Assembly (NCBI RefSeq): GCF_042453785.1
Contig: NC_091670.1
Span: 37,645,501-37,709,500 of the forward strand
Direction: 5' to 3'
From: Malus domestica
Taxonomy: Eukaryota; Streptophyta; Magnoliopsida; Rosales; Rosaceae
DNA length: 64,000 nt
A program made the translations under genes and the position numbers. Below, piece after piece: positions 22,422 through 35,283 of the stretch; the first letter of the stretch is position 1; the number at the start of each line of letters is the position of its first letter. The notes below the pieces were generated by a model. The model had not been told where the DNA came from. It did not search any database and saw only the letters and a program-made list of their open reading frames with translations.

Positions 22422-23629
22422 TTTTTCTGTACTACGTGAACTAGTACTCTAACTCTGTGATATGGAATTCATGAAGAGGGAAGATGGGGTATTTGTAGCA
22501 GTTACAATCTCATATGCTCCATTTAGTCCAGATTGCACATGAAGGTTGGCATGACAGTACTTTGAGGCCACCTGTTGCACATTTCTTTGTTCTTTTCTTG
22601 GTCAAACGGCTTTTTTATCGGTTACTAGATATTACAATAACCAAGGGTCCAATTTTTTCATGATGTTGTGCCCTTTTTTCTTTAATACTAGTGCTGTCTT
22701 AGATAGTGCTGAGGATTATGTTAATATGTCAAATTAATTACTTGTTCAAGGCTTCAAGCTATCTCATTTATGAAGAGAATCTGAGCAAATTTGCAGACTT
22801 GGATAGAATTGGGAAAGCATTCCTTTTTAAGACAGCTAATTATAAGAGATAACGTTCTGGAATTGTGGCATGCATACAGGTGGATAGCCTGCATGCACTG
22901 CAACCAGTGGCAAGTGTGGATGCAAATTTCCGTCTTCTCCTTCTTGGACGAAAATGTACCTGCAAAACAATTAACACCTTAGGTCAAGGCCAAGAGTCTC
23001 ACACGCCCACGATGAATTGGGAGGCAGGGGGGAGCTTTGACCAAAGAACCTCTGATGCCAAAGTTAGAATTTGAGAGAGAGTATTTAGAGAAATTTGGAG
23101 AATTTTAGAAGAGAATTGGACTTAGGTTTTTGGAGAAATGAGGTAGTATTTATAAGGTGTGGCCGGCCCCATTTGGAGAGATGGGAACCGGCCACATATG
23201 GTGGTTTCTGGGTGTAATTGCAAGATATTATGTCAAAATAATATCTTGCAATTAATTAGGAAATTAATCAATTAATTTAGGGAATTAATCCTATTTTGAA
23301 TGAATTGAAGGTTGAGGATTTGATGAGGATGGATGAAATAGGTTTTGAATAAATACCTCTTTTGATCACTGTTGACCTTGATTATGCCATGATTGTCCGC
23401 TGCTTGTATATAGAAGTTCCGGTGTGCCTCAAGGGTAATATTATCCTTTTAACCCAAAAGTACACGAGTCGCCTCCATAATTTTCCTCATTATATTTTAC
23501 TCCATAGAAAAAACAGGTGGTTATGCCTCTAGTGATCACAGGGAAACAATGGGGCATATATATACTGAGCAGCTTGACATAGTATTATAATAAATCTCCT
23601 GATGTCTATGCTAGATGAGACATGACTAT
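22422..23629. other. 5' flank of the X8 gene and intergenic DNA
   Basis: No gene is supported. It contains a perfect inverted repeat at 23216-23253. Confidence 0.45.
23216..23253. repeat. Perfect 16-bp inverted repeat
   Basis: AATTGCAAGATATTAT (23216-23231) and its exact reverse complement (23238-23253) are separated by six bases. It could be a cruciform or hairpin, or the core of a worn MITE. Confidence 0.85.
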
Positions 23630-23820
23630 CATAGAACCTGAAAAATATGAAGAAGCAGCTATGAATGAAGATGGAAGTTGAAATGTCCATGATTGAGAAT
23701 TATCAGATTCCACTTGGAGTTAGTAGATAGGCCTTTTGACAAACTCTATAGTTGGTGTCAAATGGGTTTTAATCTGGATGGTACAATTCAGAAGCATGAG
23801 GACAGACTGGTAGTTAAGGC
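23630..23820 (+). pseudogene. Older copia remnant, left part (interrupted)
   Basis: Frames give EPEKYEEAAMNEDG, then after breaks VKWVL and LDGTIQKHEDRLVVKA, which correspond to the start of the copia RT domain (usual form: KWVFRTKLNPDGTIQKHKARL). The sequence stops at the LTR of the nested element and resumes at 30634 with QLDVKS. Confidence 0.75.
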
Positions 23821-24870
23821 TGTAAGAATAACTTTACAAGGATAAAGATTCAATCAATTGAATCACAATTCTCAAAACCATAATAAGAAAAATGTAAATC
23901 TATAAGTATGAAACTAACCTGCAGAGTTTGCTCCAGACGATGATGCCATTGCAGCAATATGAACTCGAAACCTTCTACCCTTTAACAAGACTCGATAGCT
24001 CTCTCAATCAATAGGACTTGAGATCTCAATGAACCGTATTCTTGTAAGGGCAGTGGCTCAAGACTTATATATTACTCCTTTAACCATTCCCTATAAGAAT
24101 AGGTTTAGGATTCAGACTTAACCACTAACACCGAAACACCAGTCCCAAATCAATTCTGGTACGGAGTTCCAATCACACAAGGTTTATGCAGAATCTCAAT
24201 GTACTTTTCCTGCATAAATACCAATAGATAATAGCTTGCAGATTTGGACTTTTCTATATCAATCTTAAACACCATAATTAGTTCCATATTCATACTCATA
24301 ATCTTACATTCTCCCACTTGAGTATGAAACCTGAGAACCAATCTTTCAAGATTTATAGAAGTGATCACTAAGTCCAAATTCAAGAAAAGCTTATCATCAT
24401 GTATTGACATAGACATACATTTCAAAGTATGGAACTCTAGAACCTAATCTGCACATTGCAGAATCGATTCAAAAGTTACTGCATACCTGATCTGTATCTC
24501 ATATCCATAGTAATATCAAAAGAATTCCTCCCATTGTTGTCAGCCAAAACTTGTTTCAACAAAATCAAGTTTTCAGTCAACAGTAACATTCAAAACATCA
24601 TTCCAAATAGTTTCAAAAGAATGCATCAACAAAATCACCAGACGATTTTCTAGCAAACCAAAACTATTATTAATAAAACTTGTTTTCTGGAACAATTCAT
24701 CACAAATTGGAAAAATTGAACACTAAACGAAAACCAAAAAACTAAATAAACACATTTGGCTTGTCTTAACTAAAACAATCATGACTAACTTTTAAGATCA
24801 ACTTCCTTACTTGAAAATCGCAGCCTCAACAATCAGGAAGCAGCAACAATAGTCTCCAAGTTTCAAAACA
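23821..24870 (-). repeat. 3' LTR (complete) of the young copia element
   Basis: Bounded by TGTAAGAATAACTTTACAAG and TTTCAAAACA on the plus strand; the latter directly precedes the polypurine tract on the minus strand. Confidence 0.85.
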
Positions 24871-24872
24871 AC

Positions 24873-27800
24873 TCACTCCCACTTATCAAAAGACTCTAAG
24901 ACACCCATCTGTTCAACATGCCCTTTGAACACAATATTAGGCAGCGCTTTTGTGAGAGGATCGGCATTCATTGCAGTTGTTGATAGATACTGAATTTCTA
25001 TCTCTCCCTTCTTCACCTTTTCCCTAACCTTGAGGAACTTTACATCCATCAACCTCGAGGCTGACGTCCTCTTGTTATTTTTCGAGAAGAATACAGCAGC
25101 ATTATTATCACAATACATCTTCACTGGTCTCTTTACTGAGTCAACAATCTTCATGTCGGCTATGAAGTTTCTAAGCCAAACGGCCTGCTTCATACCTTCA
25201 AAACAAGCCACAAACTCAGCTTCCATTGTTGATGTTGATATGATAGTTTGCTTAGCACTCTTCCATGAAACAGCCCCTCCATTTAGTTTGAAAATGTATC
25301 CACCAGTCGACTTTCTTTCATCCATATCTCCAGCAAGGTCTGAATCGGTAAAGCCAACTAATTCCAATGAATCATCTCTGCCATAAACTAACATGAAATC
25401 CTTAGTTCTCTGCAAGTATCTCAATACCTTCTTCGCTGCCACCCAATGAGCTTCTTCAGGATTTGATTGAAACCTTCCCAAAAGGCCAACAATGAACGCC
25501 AAGTCCGGCCTAGTGCAAATGTTAGCATACATAAGGCTGCCAACTAGTGAAGCATAAGGTTTCATCTTCATCAATTCAATTTCATGCTCATTCTTTGGAC
25601 ACTGGTCTCGGGAGAACTTATCTCCCTTGTTCACTGGAACATCAGCTTTATTGCAATGTTCCATGTTAAATCTGTTGAGTACTCTTTCAATATAGCCTTT
25701 CTGAGACAATCCAAGACATCTTCTTTGCCTATCTCGAACTATCTCAATGCCGAGAACATAATAGGCTTCTCCAAGATCTTTCATTTCAAAGTTTGTGCTC
25801 AACATGTGCTTTGTTTCATTCAATAGTTGTCTGTCCGAGCTTGCAAGTAAGATGTCATCAACGTAGAGAACAAGGAAAATAAATCTTGACCCTCTTATTT
25901 TGAGATAGATGCAATCATCCATCTTATTTTCTATGAAACCATGTGAAGTCACAACTTGATCAAATTTTAAGAACCATTGCCTTGATGCCTGTTTTAGTCC
26001 ATAGATTGATTTCTGTAACTTACAAACCATATCTTCCTTCCCCCTTTTAACAAATCCAGGAGGTTGAACCATGAAAATGTCTTCATACAGATCTCCATTT
26101 AAGAATGCAGTCTTGACATCCATTTGGTGCAGTTCTAAATCAAAATGTGCTGTTAAAGCCATGATCACTCTCATTGAATCCTTGGAAGACACAGGGGAAA
26201 AAGTGTCATTGTAGTCAACCCCTTCCCTTTGTGTGAAACCCTTTGCAACAAGCCTTGCTTTATATCTTTCGATCCTTCCCTCTGCATCCCTTTTGGTTTT
26301 GAAGACCCACTTGCAGCCGATTGCTTTGATGTTAGGTGGTGATTGCACCAGAGACCAAACTGAGTTCTTGGACATTGAATTGAGTTCTTCCTTCATTGCC
26401 GCCTGCCATAGAACCTTTTGAGGACTCTGCATGGCTTGGTGATATGTCATAGGATCATCAATGTCTCCAAAATCAAACTCTGTCTCTTGAAGATACACAT
26501 AGTCTGAAGAAATAACTGGCTTTCTAATTCTGTTGGACTTCCTCAGATTTTGTTGATCAAGTGAGTTGGCAGGAGCATTAGAATTGGTTGCCTGAATATC
26601 AGTGACCGGACTTTGATTAAAAACAGCATTGTTTTGATCTTCATCACACACAGTTTCTGTTGGAATCTCAGTCTCACCCATTACTTCATCAATGTGAGTA
26701 TTAATACTCAATCTCGGGAAAACTGGTATGCGGTTATAGTCTAACCGTGAGGAATCATCATCCATTTGCCTTGCTTCTTCAAATTCAAAGTTTTCTGGAG
26801 CCAAATTCGAAACATCTTCATCTTCTAGGAAGATAGCATTATGAGTTTCTTGTATTCTTGTGTGGGATTGAGTACAGAAAAACTTAAACCCTTTTGACTT
26901 CTCAGAATAACCAATGAAGAAGCAAGTTGTGGTCCTTGAGTCTAATTTCTTTTCACTTGGATTGTAGAACTTTGCTTCTGCCTTACATCCCCAGACATGA
27001 AAATAATCGAAACTTGGTTGTCTTCCATTCCACAGCTCAAATGGTGTCTTAGGCACTGCTTTGGACGGCACTCTATTAAGTATATAATTTGCTGTCTTCA
27101 ATGCCTCTCCCCAAAGAAAACCAGGAAGTTTGGACCTGGAAATCATGCTTCTCACCATCCCCATGAGAGTTCTATTTCTCCTCTCTGCCACTCCATTTTG
27201 TTGGGGTGTGCCAGGAGTGGTGTATTGAGCTATAATGCCTTGGCTTTCAAGAAAACATACAAAATGACCCTTTTTCTGTCCTGTTTCTGTGTACCTGCCA
27301 AAATATTCCCCTCCTCTATCTGATCTAACAAGTTTAATCACACGGTCTAACTGTTTTTCAACTTCACTTTTGAAGGTTTTGAAGCATTCAAGGACTGAGG
27401 ACTTTTCACTAATAAGGAAAACATAACTGTATCTAGAGTAGTCATCTATGAAATTCACAAAATAAGAGTTCCCACATATGGTTTTGATAGGAAAAGGTCC
27501 ACAAACATCTGTATGTATGATTTCTAATAGGCCATGACTTCTTTTAGCATCTAGTTTCCTAACATTTGTCATCTTCCCCTTCATACAATCAATACACTCA
27601 ATTGCACTCTTGAAATCAATAGCCGGAATCAAGTTCATTTTGGACAACTGAAAAACCCTTTCTTTTGAAATGTGTCCTAATCTTTTGTGCCAAAGCATGA
27701 AAGTTTGATCAAAACCATGCATTCTTTTAGTTGCAGTATTTAGGACATGTAAATGGTCAGTTTCTACAATACAATCTATTTTCCAAAGTTGATCATGCAA

Positions 27801-29120
27801 AAAGGCCTTTCCTTGTAGAGAACCTTTTCTAATAAACTTGACACATTCATTATCTCCCATGAAAACATAGCCTTGTTTTATTATCCTGGATGCTGAAAGT
27901 AAATTTCTTCTCATTGCAGGCACAAATAGGACATCATTCAATTGCATTATCATGCCAGTAGATAGTTTCAGTTTAACAATACCAATGGCTTCGACAAACA
28001 CTTTGGTTCCCTCACCAACAAAAACATTAAAACAGTTTGTTTTCTTTTGTTTTTCAAAACCATGTAATGAATTAGTGATGTGCACAGATGACCCAGTATC
28101 AAACCACCAAGAGTTAGCAGGAATATCAATGAAATTCGACTCCTCACACACATAGACATCAGCTTTTCCTTTAGCCCTTAACCAATCCTTGAAAATTTCA
28201 CAGTCCCTCCTATAATGACCTTTAGATTTGCAGTGATGACACCTAATCTTTTCAATGTTTTTAGTCTTGACCTTAAAATTTTTAGATTTAGAGGAGTTGG
28301 AATTTTTAGCAGATATAACAGACTTATCATGTTGCTGAGGTTTAGAAGCATTACCAGGATTTGTGTCCCTCTTTCCCTTTGCAATTTGCACATAATTGAC
28401 AGCTTCAGTCTCTTTGCTCTTTTCTTGCTTTTGACGGTTTTCTTCTTGGACACACTGAGCAATCAACTCATCCACTGTCCAGGTCTTGTCTTGAGTGTTA
28501 TAAGACACCTTTAGTTGACTGAATTTCTGCGGTAATGCTTGTAGAATCATGAACACCAATTGCTTTTCACCAATGTTGACATCCATTGAATTAAGTTTCT
28601 CGGCTGCATCGGTTATCTTCATAATGTGGTCTCGGATTGAACCTCCACCCTCAAATTTGTAAGATGTCAAAAGGAACATGTACTGAGCGATTTCAGCCTT
28701 TTCAGATTCTTTGAATTTGTTCTCCACAGCAGTTAGATAATCCTTTGCTAGTTCACACTTCTTGATTCCTCCTCGCACCGTGTCTGTCATGCCACTTTCA
28801 AGAATGGATAGAGCCACTTTATTAGCCCTGGTCCATCTCTCAAACTCAGCCTTTTCAGTCTTTGTGCTTTTGTCGGTCAAAGCCGTAGGCTTTGGCATGT
28901 CAAGTGCAATATCAAACTCATTTAGTGTCAAAAGCAACTCAATTTCTCTTCTCCACTTCTTGTAATTGCTCCCACCAGTGAGTATTGGTACTGCACCTAA
29001 ACTGATTGACTTTAATGAAACTGCAGAGTACACAAACGAAATCAAAACTTTGAATCGAGAGTGATTCTTGATTTCGGTCTTTCTCACCACAAAATGAGTG
29101 CATTGAATCAACTTAATCAT
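24873..29120 (-). CDS. Copia gag-pol polyprotein, uninterrupted
   Basis: A single 1415-residue frame with all copia domains in order: UBN2-type gag ([16 protein letters not shown]), zinc knuckle [14 protein letters not shown] (C-X2-C-X4-H-X4-C, around residue 293), protease with [17 protein letters not shown]-pre-integrase ([14 protein letters not shown]), integrase ([34 protein letters not shown]), reverse transcriptase ([30 protein letters not shown]) and RNase H ([32 protein letters not shown]), ending [10 protein letters not shown] ... [11 protein letters not shown]. No stop or frameshift interrupts it. It is plausibly still able to encode functional proteins, although its 5' LTR is shortened, which would remove the upstream part of the LTR promoter region. 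Confidence 0.96.
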   Translation of the reverse strand: MIKLIQCTHFVVRKTEIKNHSRFKVLISFVYSAVSLKSISLGAVPILTGGSNYKKWRREIELLLTLNEFDIALDMPKPTALTDKSTKTEKAEFERWTRANKVALSILESGMTDTVRGGIKKCELAKDYLTAVENKFKESEKAEIAQYMFLLTSYKFEGGGSIRDHIMKITDAAEKLNSMDVNIGEKQLVFMILQALPQKFSQLKVSYNTQDKTWTVDELIAQCVQEENRQKQEKSKETEAVNYVQIAKGKRDTNPGNASKPQQHDKSVISAKNSNSSKSKNFKVKTKNIEKIRCHHCKSKGHYRRDCEIFKDWLRAKGKADVYVCEESNFIDIPANSWWFDTGSSVHITNSLHGFEKQKKTNCFNVFVGEGTKVFVEAIGIVKLKLSTGMIMQLNDVLFVPAMRRNLLSASRIIKQGYVFMGDNECVKFIRKGSLQGKAFLHDQLWKIDCIVETDHLHVLNTATKRMHGFDQTFMLWHKRLGHISKERVFQLSKMNLIPAIDFKSAIECIDCMKGKMTNVRKLDAKRSHGLLEIIHTDVCGPFPIKTICGNSYFVNFIDDYSRYSYVFLISEKSSVLECFKTFKSEVEKQLDRVIKLVRSDRGGEYFGRYTETGQKKGHFVCFLESQGIIAQYTTPGTPQQNGVAERRNRTLMGMVRSMISRSKLPGFLWGEALKTANYILNRVPSKAVPKTPFELWNGRQPSFDYFHVWGCKAEAKFYNPSEKKLDSRTTTCFFIGYSEKSKGFKFFCTQSHTRIQETHNAIFLEDEDVSNLAPENFEFEEARQMDDDSSRLDYNRIPVFPRLSINTHIDEVMGETEIPTETVCDEDQNNAVFNQSPVTDIQATNSNAPANSLDQQNLRKSNRIRKPVISSDYVYLQETEFDFGDIDDPMTYHQAMQSPQKVLWQAAMKEELNSMSKNSVWSLVQSPPNIKAIGCKWVFKTKRDAEGRIERYKARLVAKGFTQREGVDYNDTFSPVSSKDSMRVIMALTAHFDLELHQMDVKTAFLNGDLYEDIFMVQPPGFVKRGKEDMVCKLQKSIYGLKQASRQWFLKFDQVVTSHGFIENKMDDCIYLKIRGSRFIFLVLYVDDILLASSDRQLLNETKHMLSTNFEMKDLGEAYYVLGIEIVRDRQRRCLGLSQKGYIERVLNRFNMEHCNKADVPVNKGDKFSRDQCPKNEHEIELMKMKPYASLVGSLMYANICTRPDLAFIVGLLGRFQSNPEEAHWVAAKKVLRYLQRTKDFMLVYGRDDSLELVGFTDSDLAGDMDERKSTGGYIFKLNGGAVSWKSAKQTIISTSTMEAEFVACFEGMKQAVWLRNFIADMKIVDSVKRPVKMYCDNNAAVFFSKNNKRTSASRLMDVKFLKVREKVKKGEIEIQYLSTTAMNADPLTKALPNIVFKGHVEQMGVLESFDKWE

Positions 29121-29783
29121 ATATATAGCCTTTCATGTTGAAGACATATATAGAATAAACAATTCAAGCTCACTAAAGTCAATCGCATAAAATCTGCAGA
29201 GCTTCTTTAAGTTTGATGTTGCAGAGTTTGGTTAACACAAAATACAATATGCAATGATAGAACACACACTAATCCGTGAAAATTCAAGGCTTTTGTGTTG
29301 ATTATAGCAGCGGAAGCATTATAACAGCTACAAAATATATTAATCTTGAAAAGAGGAATTGAACCAGCAGATAAACTTAGTTATTCAATCATATTATCTT
29401 AATATGGGCATCAATGTCGAGTAAGGTCAGTTTTACATAGAAAGAAAACATACCTTTTCAAGAGCAATGTCTTACAGTGGCTTATTTTTAGCATTAGACT
29501 TTGAATTGCAACCAGAACCCAAAAAATCAAGATCACAAGGAGAACTTTTCAAATAACAAGCAACAAACTCAAAAAATAAAAATAAAAACCCAAAACATAA
29601 CGGTCAGATTTTTAAAAGAACCTTTTCGAGAGTTATAACGGCTCTTTAATGAAACGGCACCGTTTATGGACAAGTTTTTTTTTTTTTTATTAGGTTTCGA
29701 TCCCAGTTTCTGATCTTTTTCAGCAAACTGAAAGATTTTATGAATCGAATTCAATGATTAGAACCTAGGGCTCTGATACCACA

Positions 29784-30633
29784 TGTAAGAATAACTTTAC
29801 AAGGATAAAGATTCAATCAATTGAATCACAATTCTCAAAACCATAATAAGAAAAATGTAAATCTATAAGTATGAAACTAACCTGCAGAGTTTGCTCCAGA
29901 CGATGATGCCATTGCAGCAATATGAACTCGAAACCTTCTACCCTTTAACAAGACTCGATAGCTCTCTCAATCAATAGGACTTGAGATCTCAATGAACCGT
30001 ATTCTTGTAAGGGCAGTGGCTCAAGACTTATATATTACTCCTTTAACCATTCCCTATAAGAATAGGTTTAGGATTCAGACTTAACCACTAACACCGAAAC
30101 ACCAGTCCCAAATCAATTCTGGTACGGAGTTCCAATCACACAAGGTTTATGCAGAATCTCAATGTACTTTTCCTGCATAAATACCAATAGATAATAGCTT
30201 GCAGATTTGGACTTTTCTATATCAATCTTAAACACCATAATTAGTTCCATATTCATACTCATAATCTTACATTCTCCCACTTGAGTATGAAACCTGAGAA
30301 CCAATCTTTCAAGATTTATAGAAGTGATCACTAAGTCCAAATTCAAGAAAAGCTTATCATCATGTATTGACATAGACATACATTTCAAAGTATGGAACTC
30401 TAGAACCTAATCTGCACATTGCAGAATCGATTCAAAAGTTACTGCATACCTGATCTGTATCTCATATCCATAGTAATATCAAAAGAATTCCTCCCACTGT
30501 TGTCAGCCAAAACTTGTTTCAACAAAATCAAGTTTTCAGTCAACAGTAACATTCAAAACATCATTCCAAATAGTTTCAAAAGAATGCATCAACAAAATCA
30601 CCAGACGATTTTCTAGCAAACCAAAACTATTAT
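29784..30633 (-). repeat. 5' LTR (outer 200 bp missing)
   Basis: Matches 23821-24670 almost perfectly, then breaks off at CTATTAT and continues straight into the older copia remnant. Confidence 0.88.
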
Positions 30634-31230
30634 ATCAACTTGATGTAAAGTCTTTTTTAATGGAGTTCTACAGGAGGAAGTCAATGTAGGCCAACCTGGG
30701 GGTTTTTTGATTTCAGGGGATCAGAGAGTAGGTTTATAAACTGAATAAGGCTCTCGATTGTCTGAAGCAAGTACCAAGGACTTGGTATGAAGAAATCAAA
30801 TCTTATTTGCTCAATTGTGGTTTTCATAGAAGTCCAAGTGAAGCAAAACTCTATATCAAATTCAAAGATGCAGAATCACTCACCGTGTCAATTTACGTAG
30901 ATGGCTTTGTGTATACAGGAAGCAGCAATGAACTAATTGCAGATTCAAAGAAGAACGATGAGAAGGTATGAGACTGATCTTAGCTTGTTATACTATTTTC
31001 TTCGCATGAGAATTGTGCAATCTGAGCATGTCATCTTCATAAATAAAAAGAAATATGCTCTAGCCTTATTAGAGAAGTTTGGATTAAAAGATTGCAAGCA
31101 TAAAAGTATACCTCTTGTTGTCAATGAATAATCGATAAAGTTGCCTCCTCCTAGTCGTAAGATCACAAGATGAATTTTCCATTTTAGAATTCTTAAGGGT
31201 GTGAAATACTCTGATTCTATGGCGGAATTC
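30634..31230 (+). pseudogene. Older copia remnant, right part
   Basis: In shifting frames it reads QLDVKSFFNGVLQEEVNVGQ, then LNKALDCLKQVPRTWYEEIK, VSIYVDGFVYTGSSNE (the YVDD block degraded to YVDG) and KYALALLEKFGLKDCK, all typical of copia RT. Multiple stops and frame changes make it dead. It is the continuation of 23630-23820. Confidence 0.82.
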
Positions 31231-31357
31231 ATGAAACGGAAATGAAGGTTAACATTTCAATTTATGTAGACATCTTTGTCTAATAATAATTGTCAACTCT
31301 CTGGCTGCTGGAAGGTGTTGTTGAATATGAAGCTTGCAGCACCGGAACTTATACTTT

Positions 31358-31933
31358 ATGATTCATATCAGTTTAAGTTGGGGATTGTTTGGGAAATGGA
31401 TTTTCTTAAACATAGGATATTTATCAAGTACGTTAGCAGCACAAATTACCGACGCCACGACGGAGTCTGCTCTGGTTGCTCTCAAATCCCATATCACCAA
31501 TGATCCACAAAACATCTTGACAATCAACTGGTCCGCTACTACCTCCGTTTGCAGTTGGGTTGGCGTTACTTGCAACCTACGCTACCATAGAGTCATGACC
31601 TTGAACCTCTCTTTCATGATTCTCACTGGAACCATTCCACCAAATCTAGGAAACCTTTCATTTCTTGTTAGGTGGAGCCTCAGAAATAACAGTTTCCACG
31701 GTACCTTGCCTCATGAATTAACCCGTTTACGCGGACTGAAGTTGATTATCTTTACAAACAACAACTTTACGGGAAATATTCCACCATGGTTTGGGTCCTT
31801 GTCCAAACTTCAAGCCTTCAGTTTAGATGGCAACCAGTTTTCAGGTTCTATACCCACTGCTATCTGTAACTTACCTGCACTGCAACTAATTATAATGGAA
31901 TTGAGGGAAAATCAGCTGTCAGGTAATACCTAG
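31358..31933 (+). pseudogene. Truncated LRR receptor-like kinase, N-terminal part
   Basis: From ATG at 31358 the frame gives a hydrophobic start, then the LRRNT-type segment (ALVALKSHITNDPQNIL, WVGVTCN) and about four LRRs (LTGTIPPNLGNLSFLVRWSL, FTGNIPPWFGSLSKLQAFSL, FSGSIPTAICNLPALQ). It stops after NQLSGNT. No more LRRs, membrane segment or kinase is found downstream. This resembles the XA21/At3g47570 class of receptor kinases. Either it is a 5' fragment left by rearrangement, or the final LSG|GTAATA is a lost splice site; in both cases no full receptor can be made here. Confidence 0.78.
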
Positions 31934-33141
31934 CTAGCTTAACAACCATCAAGAATTAATTTAGGAAAAAGTAGGATCTAGTCCCTTGTTGTCGCTAATG
32001 TTTATAGACTCAAATCTTATTGGTTTTCAGTTTTTTTTTTATTTTTTTTTTATTTTTTTATTTTATCAAAGTCTCTTGACTAGTTGACTTTGTACACATC
32101 AGCATTTTACTAATAACATAGTTCCATGTCATCTTTTTTAACAAATTTTAATTTATAATTTCACCCACTTGATCATGTTCAAAAGGTTGAATAACTTTTG
32201 TAGCTGAAAATCCCAAAATTCTCTCACTCAAATTTATGTTTATATTCAAATTCAAGATTATTATACGAAATATGTATCTTCAAATTTAAATTTTGCCAAA
32301 ATTTTTTCAAACTTATTTTTTCTCCATGACCATCTTATTGCAAAATCATAACAAATGACCATTATATTGCTATGAACGCAATTTTAATTTTATTGTGTAC
32401 AGTCTCTTCTCTTGTTCCTTAATCCATGTACCCAACTTTTATTCTATACTACCATTGTAACTTTTTCTTCTAAATTGTTTTATACCCATTTATAACTTTT
32501 TCTTATAAAATTTATATAGTATGTACCCTTATGTAATACGGTCTTATGGTTTGCTTCCATTTTTCTATCCTTTAATCATTTTTGACATTAAGAATTTATA
32601 TTGGTACAATTAATGTTTTTTTTTTGTCACAAATGGATTTTAATATTTGAAATTGTATATGGTACATTCTTATGAATTACTATAATTGTACATTGGTACA
32701 TTCTTATGGGAACATGCATTTATCTTTTATCATGACATTTTTTCTTCTTATTAATTTACAACTACTATAAAAAAAATAAACACGCAATTGCTAGAACAAT
32801 GTGCTCTGCTTCGAATCACTTAACCCTGTAATTTTTTTTAAATAATATTTTAAACAATATTAATTTACGTACAAATTTACTTAACTTATATTTGCTGCTG
32901 TGAGATTAAATTCACTGTCTTCCTTTAATGTAGGTAGTATCGTTTGTTACAAAAATAAAAAATAAAAACTCGTATTTGCTCTCTTCTCGTAATTCAGAAC
33001 AGATTAAAGATTGTCCGAAAAAATATTGATATATTGAAAAAAATAGAAATTTACTCCAACATCAACAAATTTTCCACGCTCAAATCCACACTCAAACAAA
33101 AGGGACTCACAACAAGTCTTCAATTCTTCTCATACTCTCAC
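31934..33141. other. AT-rich intergenic DNA
   Basis: No gene is supported. Poly(T)/TTTTTA blocks at about 32030-32060. The last 120 bases before 33142 are the 3' flank of the minus-strand LHCB1 gene. Confidence 0.5.
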
Positions 33142-33936
33142 TCACTTTCCGGGAACAAAGTTTGTGGCATAGTTCCAGGCATTGTTGGCGACTGGGTCCG
33201 CAAGGTGGTCGGCAAGGTTCTCCAATGGTCCCTTACCGGTGACAATGGCCTGCACAAAGAATCCGAACATGGAGAACATGGCCAACCTTCCATTCTTGAG
33301 CTCCTTCACCTTGAGCTCAGCAAAGGCTTCTGGGTCGTCAGCAAGACCCAATGGGTCGAAGCTTCCGCCGGGGTAAAGTGGGTCGGTCACCTCTCCGAGG
33401 GGGCCGCCGGCAATTCTGTATCCCTCAACTGCGCCCATCAACACCACTTGGGTAGCCCAGATGGCCAAGATGCTCTGTGCATGGACCAAGCTAGGGTTTC
33501 CCAAGTAGTCGAGACCGCCCTCGCTGAAGATCTGGGCTCCGGCCTTGAACCACACGGCTTCGCCGAACTTAACACCGTTGCGGGACAAGAGCTCTGGGAA
33601 AACGCATCCAAGAGCTCCGAGCATGGCCCATCTGGAGTGGATCACTTCGAGCTCACGGTTCTTGGCGAAGGTCTCTGGGTCAGCTGAGAGTCCGGCGGTG
33701 TCCCAGCCGTAGTCACCGGGGAACTCGCCGGTGAGGTAGCTTGGGGGCTCACCGGAGAATGGCCCCAAGTACTTGACTCTGTCAGGGCCGTACCATGGGC
33801 TGCCAGAGGAGACTTTTTTGGTAGCAGTTTTCCTCATGGACACTCTTCCGTTTCCAAAAAGCTCGGTGGCTCCCGGGGAAAGTTGCACGGCTTTGCCGGC
33901 GAAGGTTGGGGAAGAGAGAGCCATGGAAGCTGCCAT
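33142..33936 (-). CDS. LHCB1: Chlorophyll a/b-binding protein of LHCII type 1, copy A
   Basis: Intronless 264-residue protein, the usual LHCB1 form. Residues 1 to about 34 are a chloroplast transit peptide rich in Ser/Ala/Thr, followed by RKTATKK, the region of the phosphorylatable N-terminal threonine. The trimerisation motif WYGPDR is at 48-53. Three thylakoid helices are visible: [38 protein letters not shown] and [20 protein letters not shown], with the chlorophyll-ligating E/R pairs. It binds chlorophyll a, b and xanthophylls in the major PSII antenna and takes part in state transitions. It sits head to head with copy B, whose encoded protein differs only by one inserted Thr near the start. 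Upstream on its own strand are CCAAT, GATAAGG and TATTTAAG elements. Confidence 0.97.
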   Translation of the reverse strand: MAASMALSSPTFAGKAVQLSPGATELFGNGRVSMRKTATKKVSSGSPWYGPDRVKYLGPFSGEPPSYLTGEFPGDYGWDTAGLSADPETFAKNRELEVIHSRWAMLGALGCVFPELLSRNGVKFGEAVWFKAGAQIFSEGGLDYLGNPSLVHAQSILAIWATQVVLMGAVEGYRIAGGPLGEVTDPLYPGGSFDPLGLADDPEAFAELKVKELKNGRLAMFSMFGFFVQAIVTGKGPLENLADHLADPVANNAWNYATNFVPGK

Positions 33937-35247
33937 TGCAAAACAAATGTGATACTAATAGAATGATAAACCAGTTAAAGGAAGAGAGGATGATAGGTGG
34001 TTGTGATTGGCTTCATGGCTTAAATAGGACAGTGCCCTTATCCTAGAAAATCAATAGCTTTACTCTCATTGGTTGTTGTGACATTCTGAAGTTCGATTTT
34101 TCTTGTCTAGTTGGCAGTGGCACCCTCTACCACCAGTAGTACCAACAGTCGCTAGATTATACAGTTTGTACTGGTGTTTGAAAAATCTCAAGACAATAAT
34201 GCACGGGTACCACTAGTTTGTCCAATCGGACAGTGCCACTTGTCCAATTGGATAGGCTTTCTGTGCTCGGAGATAGTAGAGGATTTCCTCTGTAGGACCA
34301 AACCCTAATTCGACCATGCAACTGTACACCTCCGTATTTCCAAATTCTGGACCTCTCAGAACATTGCTGCATCGCTAGCCATGAATGAATGAAGTCACTT
34401 ATAATTCTAAACAAATTGTATGTTTCTTATTTACAATGCATCAGTTGTCTAGACTTGAGAGATTTTTTAACAAACTCAACAATGCAACAGTTGTCTAGAC
34501 TTGAGAGATTTTTTTTAAGAATGCACTTGAAGATTACTTTGGACCCTACAAAACTGTACAAAATTTTCACAACAAGACGATTTTCTGAACTATTAACTTA
34601 CGAGAATGAGAATGCTATCTTAGTACAAGAATGCCGGTAAGGCACACTGTCTTAACCAACTGACTTAACTTACAAAATAAGTTTTTACTTTGAAATCATG
34701 ATTCCTGTTTAACAAAAGGCAATATAAAAAATAGTAAATACCATTTAGCAATGAATGTAATTTGGATGTTGACAAACTCAATCCATATATGCAGGAGCAC
34801 CCTATTCTTCAACATTTGTGACTATAATCATATAATGCATGTATTAACTCCGTGCAAACTAACATGTATGCTTCTGATCTTATTTTTAGGGAGAGATATT
34901 TTTTGGGTCGGATAAGATTGAAGAGCTCAAGCCAAATTTCTTGCATCCAAATTATAATCCGGTTTTCGTGAAAGTGAGTTTGAGATGTGGACCAAGATCA
35001 TCCAATATTTTCACAAAGATTTTTTCTTCTCCTCCTGCAGAGATATTTTCCTCACACGCCCTCTGCCTACCACTCGATTGTTCTTTTAACTTTTTTCTGA
35101 AGGGTGAAAATTTTACTTCCTAATTACCATATCAACCCTAACATTCGACCGTTGAGAAGGCACTGTCACGACTCCTCTAGGTTGTAACACTCCAACCGAT
35201 AGAATGCACCCAACGTACCCAGCTTGTAGATTTTTTCAAGATTGTTT

Positions 35248-35283
<36 letters not shown>

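Larger units (their letters stand above)
23821..30633 (-). mobile_element. Young Ty1/copia retrotransposon with one intact gag-pol ORF
   Basis: It is oriented on the minus strand. A 1050-bp LTR (23821-24870, TG...CA on the plus strand) lies at the 3' end. An LTR of only 850 bp (29784-30633) lies at the 5' end and lacks the first 200 bp of the full LTR. By eye the shared 850 bp differ at a single base (24535/30498 region), so the insertion is recent. The primer-binding site TGTGGTATCAGAGCC (initiator-Met tRNA type) is next to the 5' LTR, and the polypurine tract AAGTGGGAGTGAG next to the 3' LTR. It is inserted in an older copia remnant. No target duplication is visible, as expected from the truncated outer end. 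Confidence 0.92.

Noticed and set aside
33034-33687. 217-codon frame antisense to LHCB1 copy A, and its 240-codon counterpart at 35810-36532 antisense to copy B
   Set aside because: Both mirror the GC-rich LHCB1 coding sequence; they are shadows of codon bias in the real genes, not separate genes.
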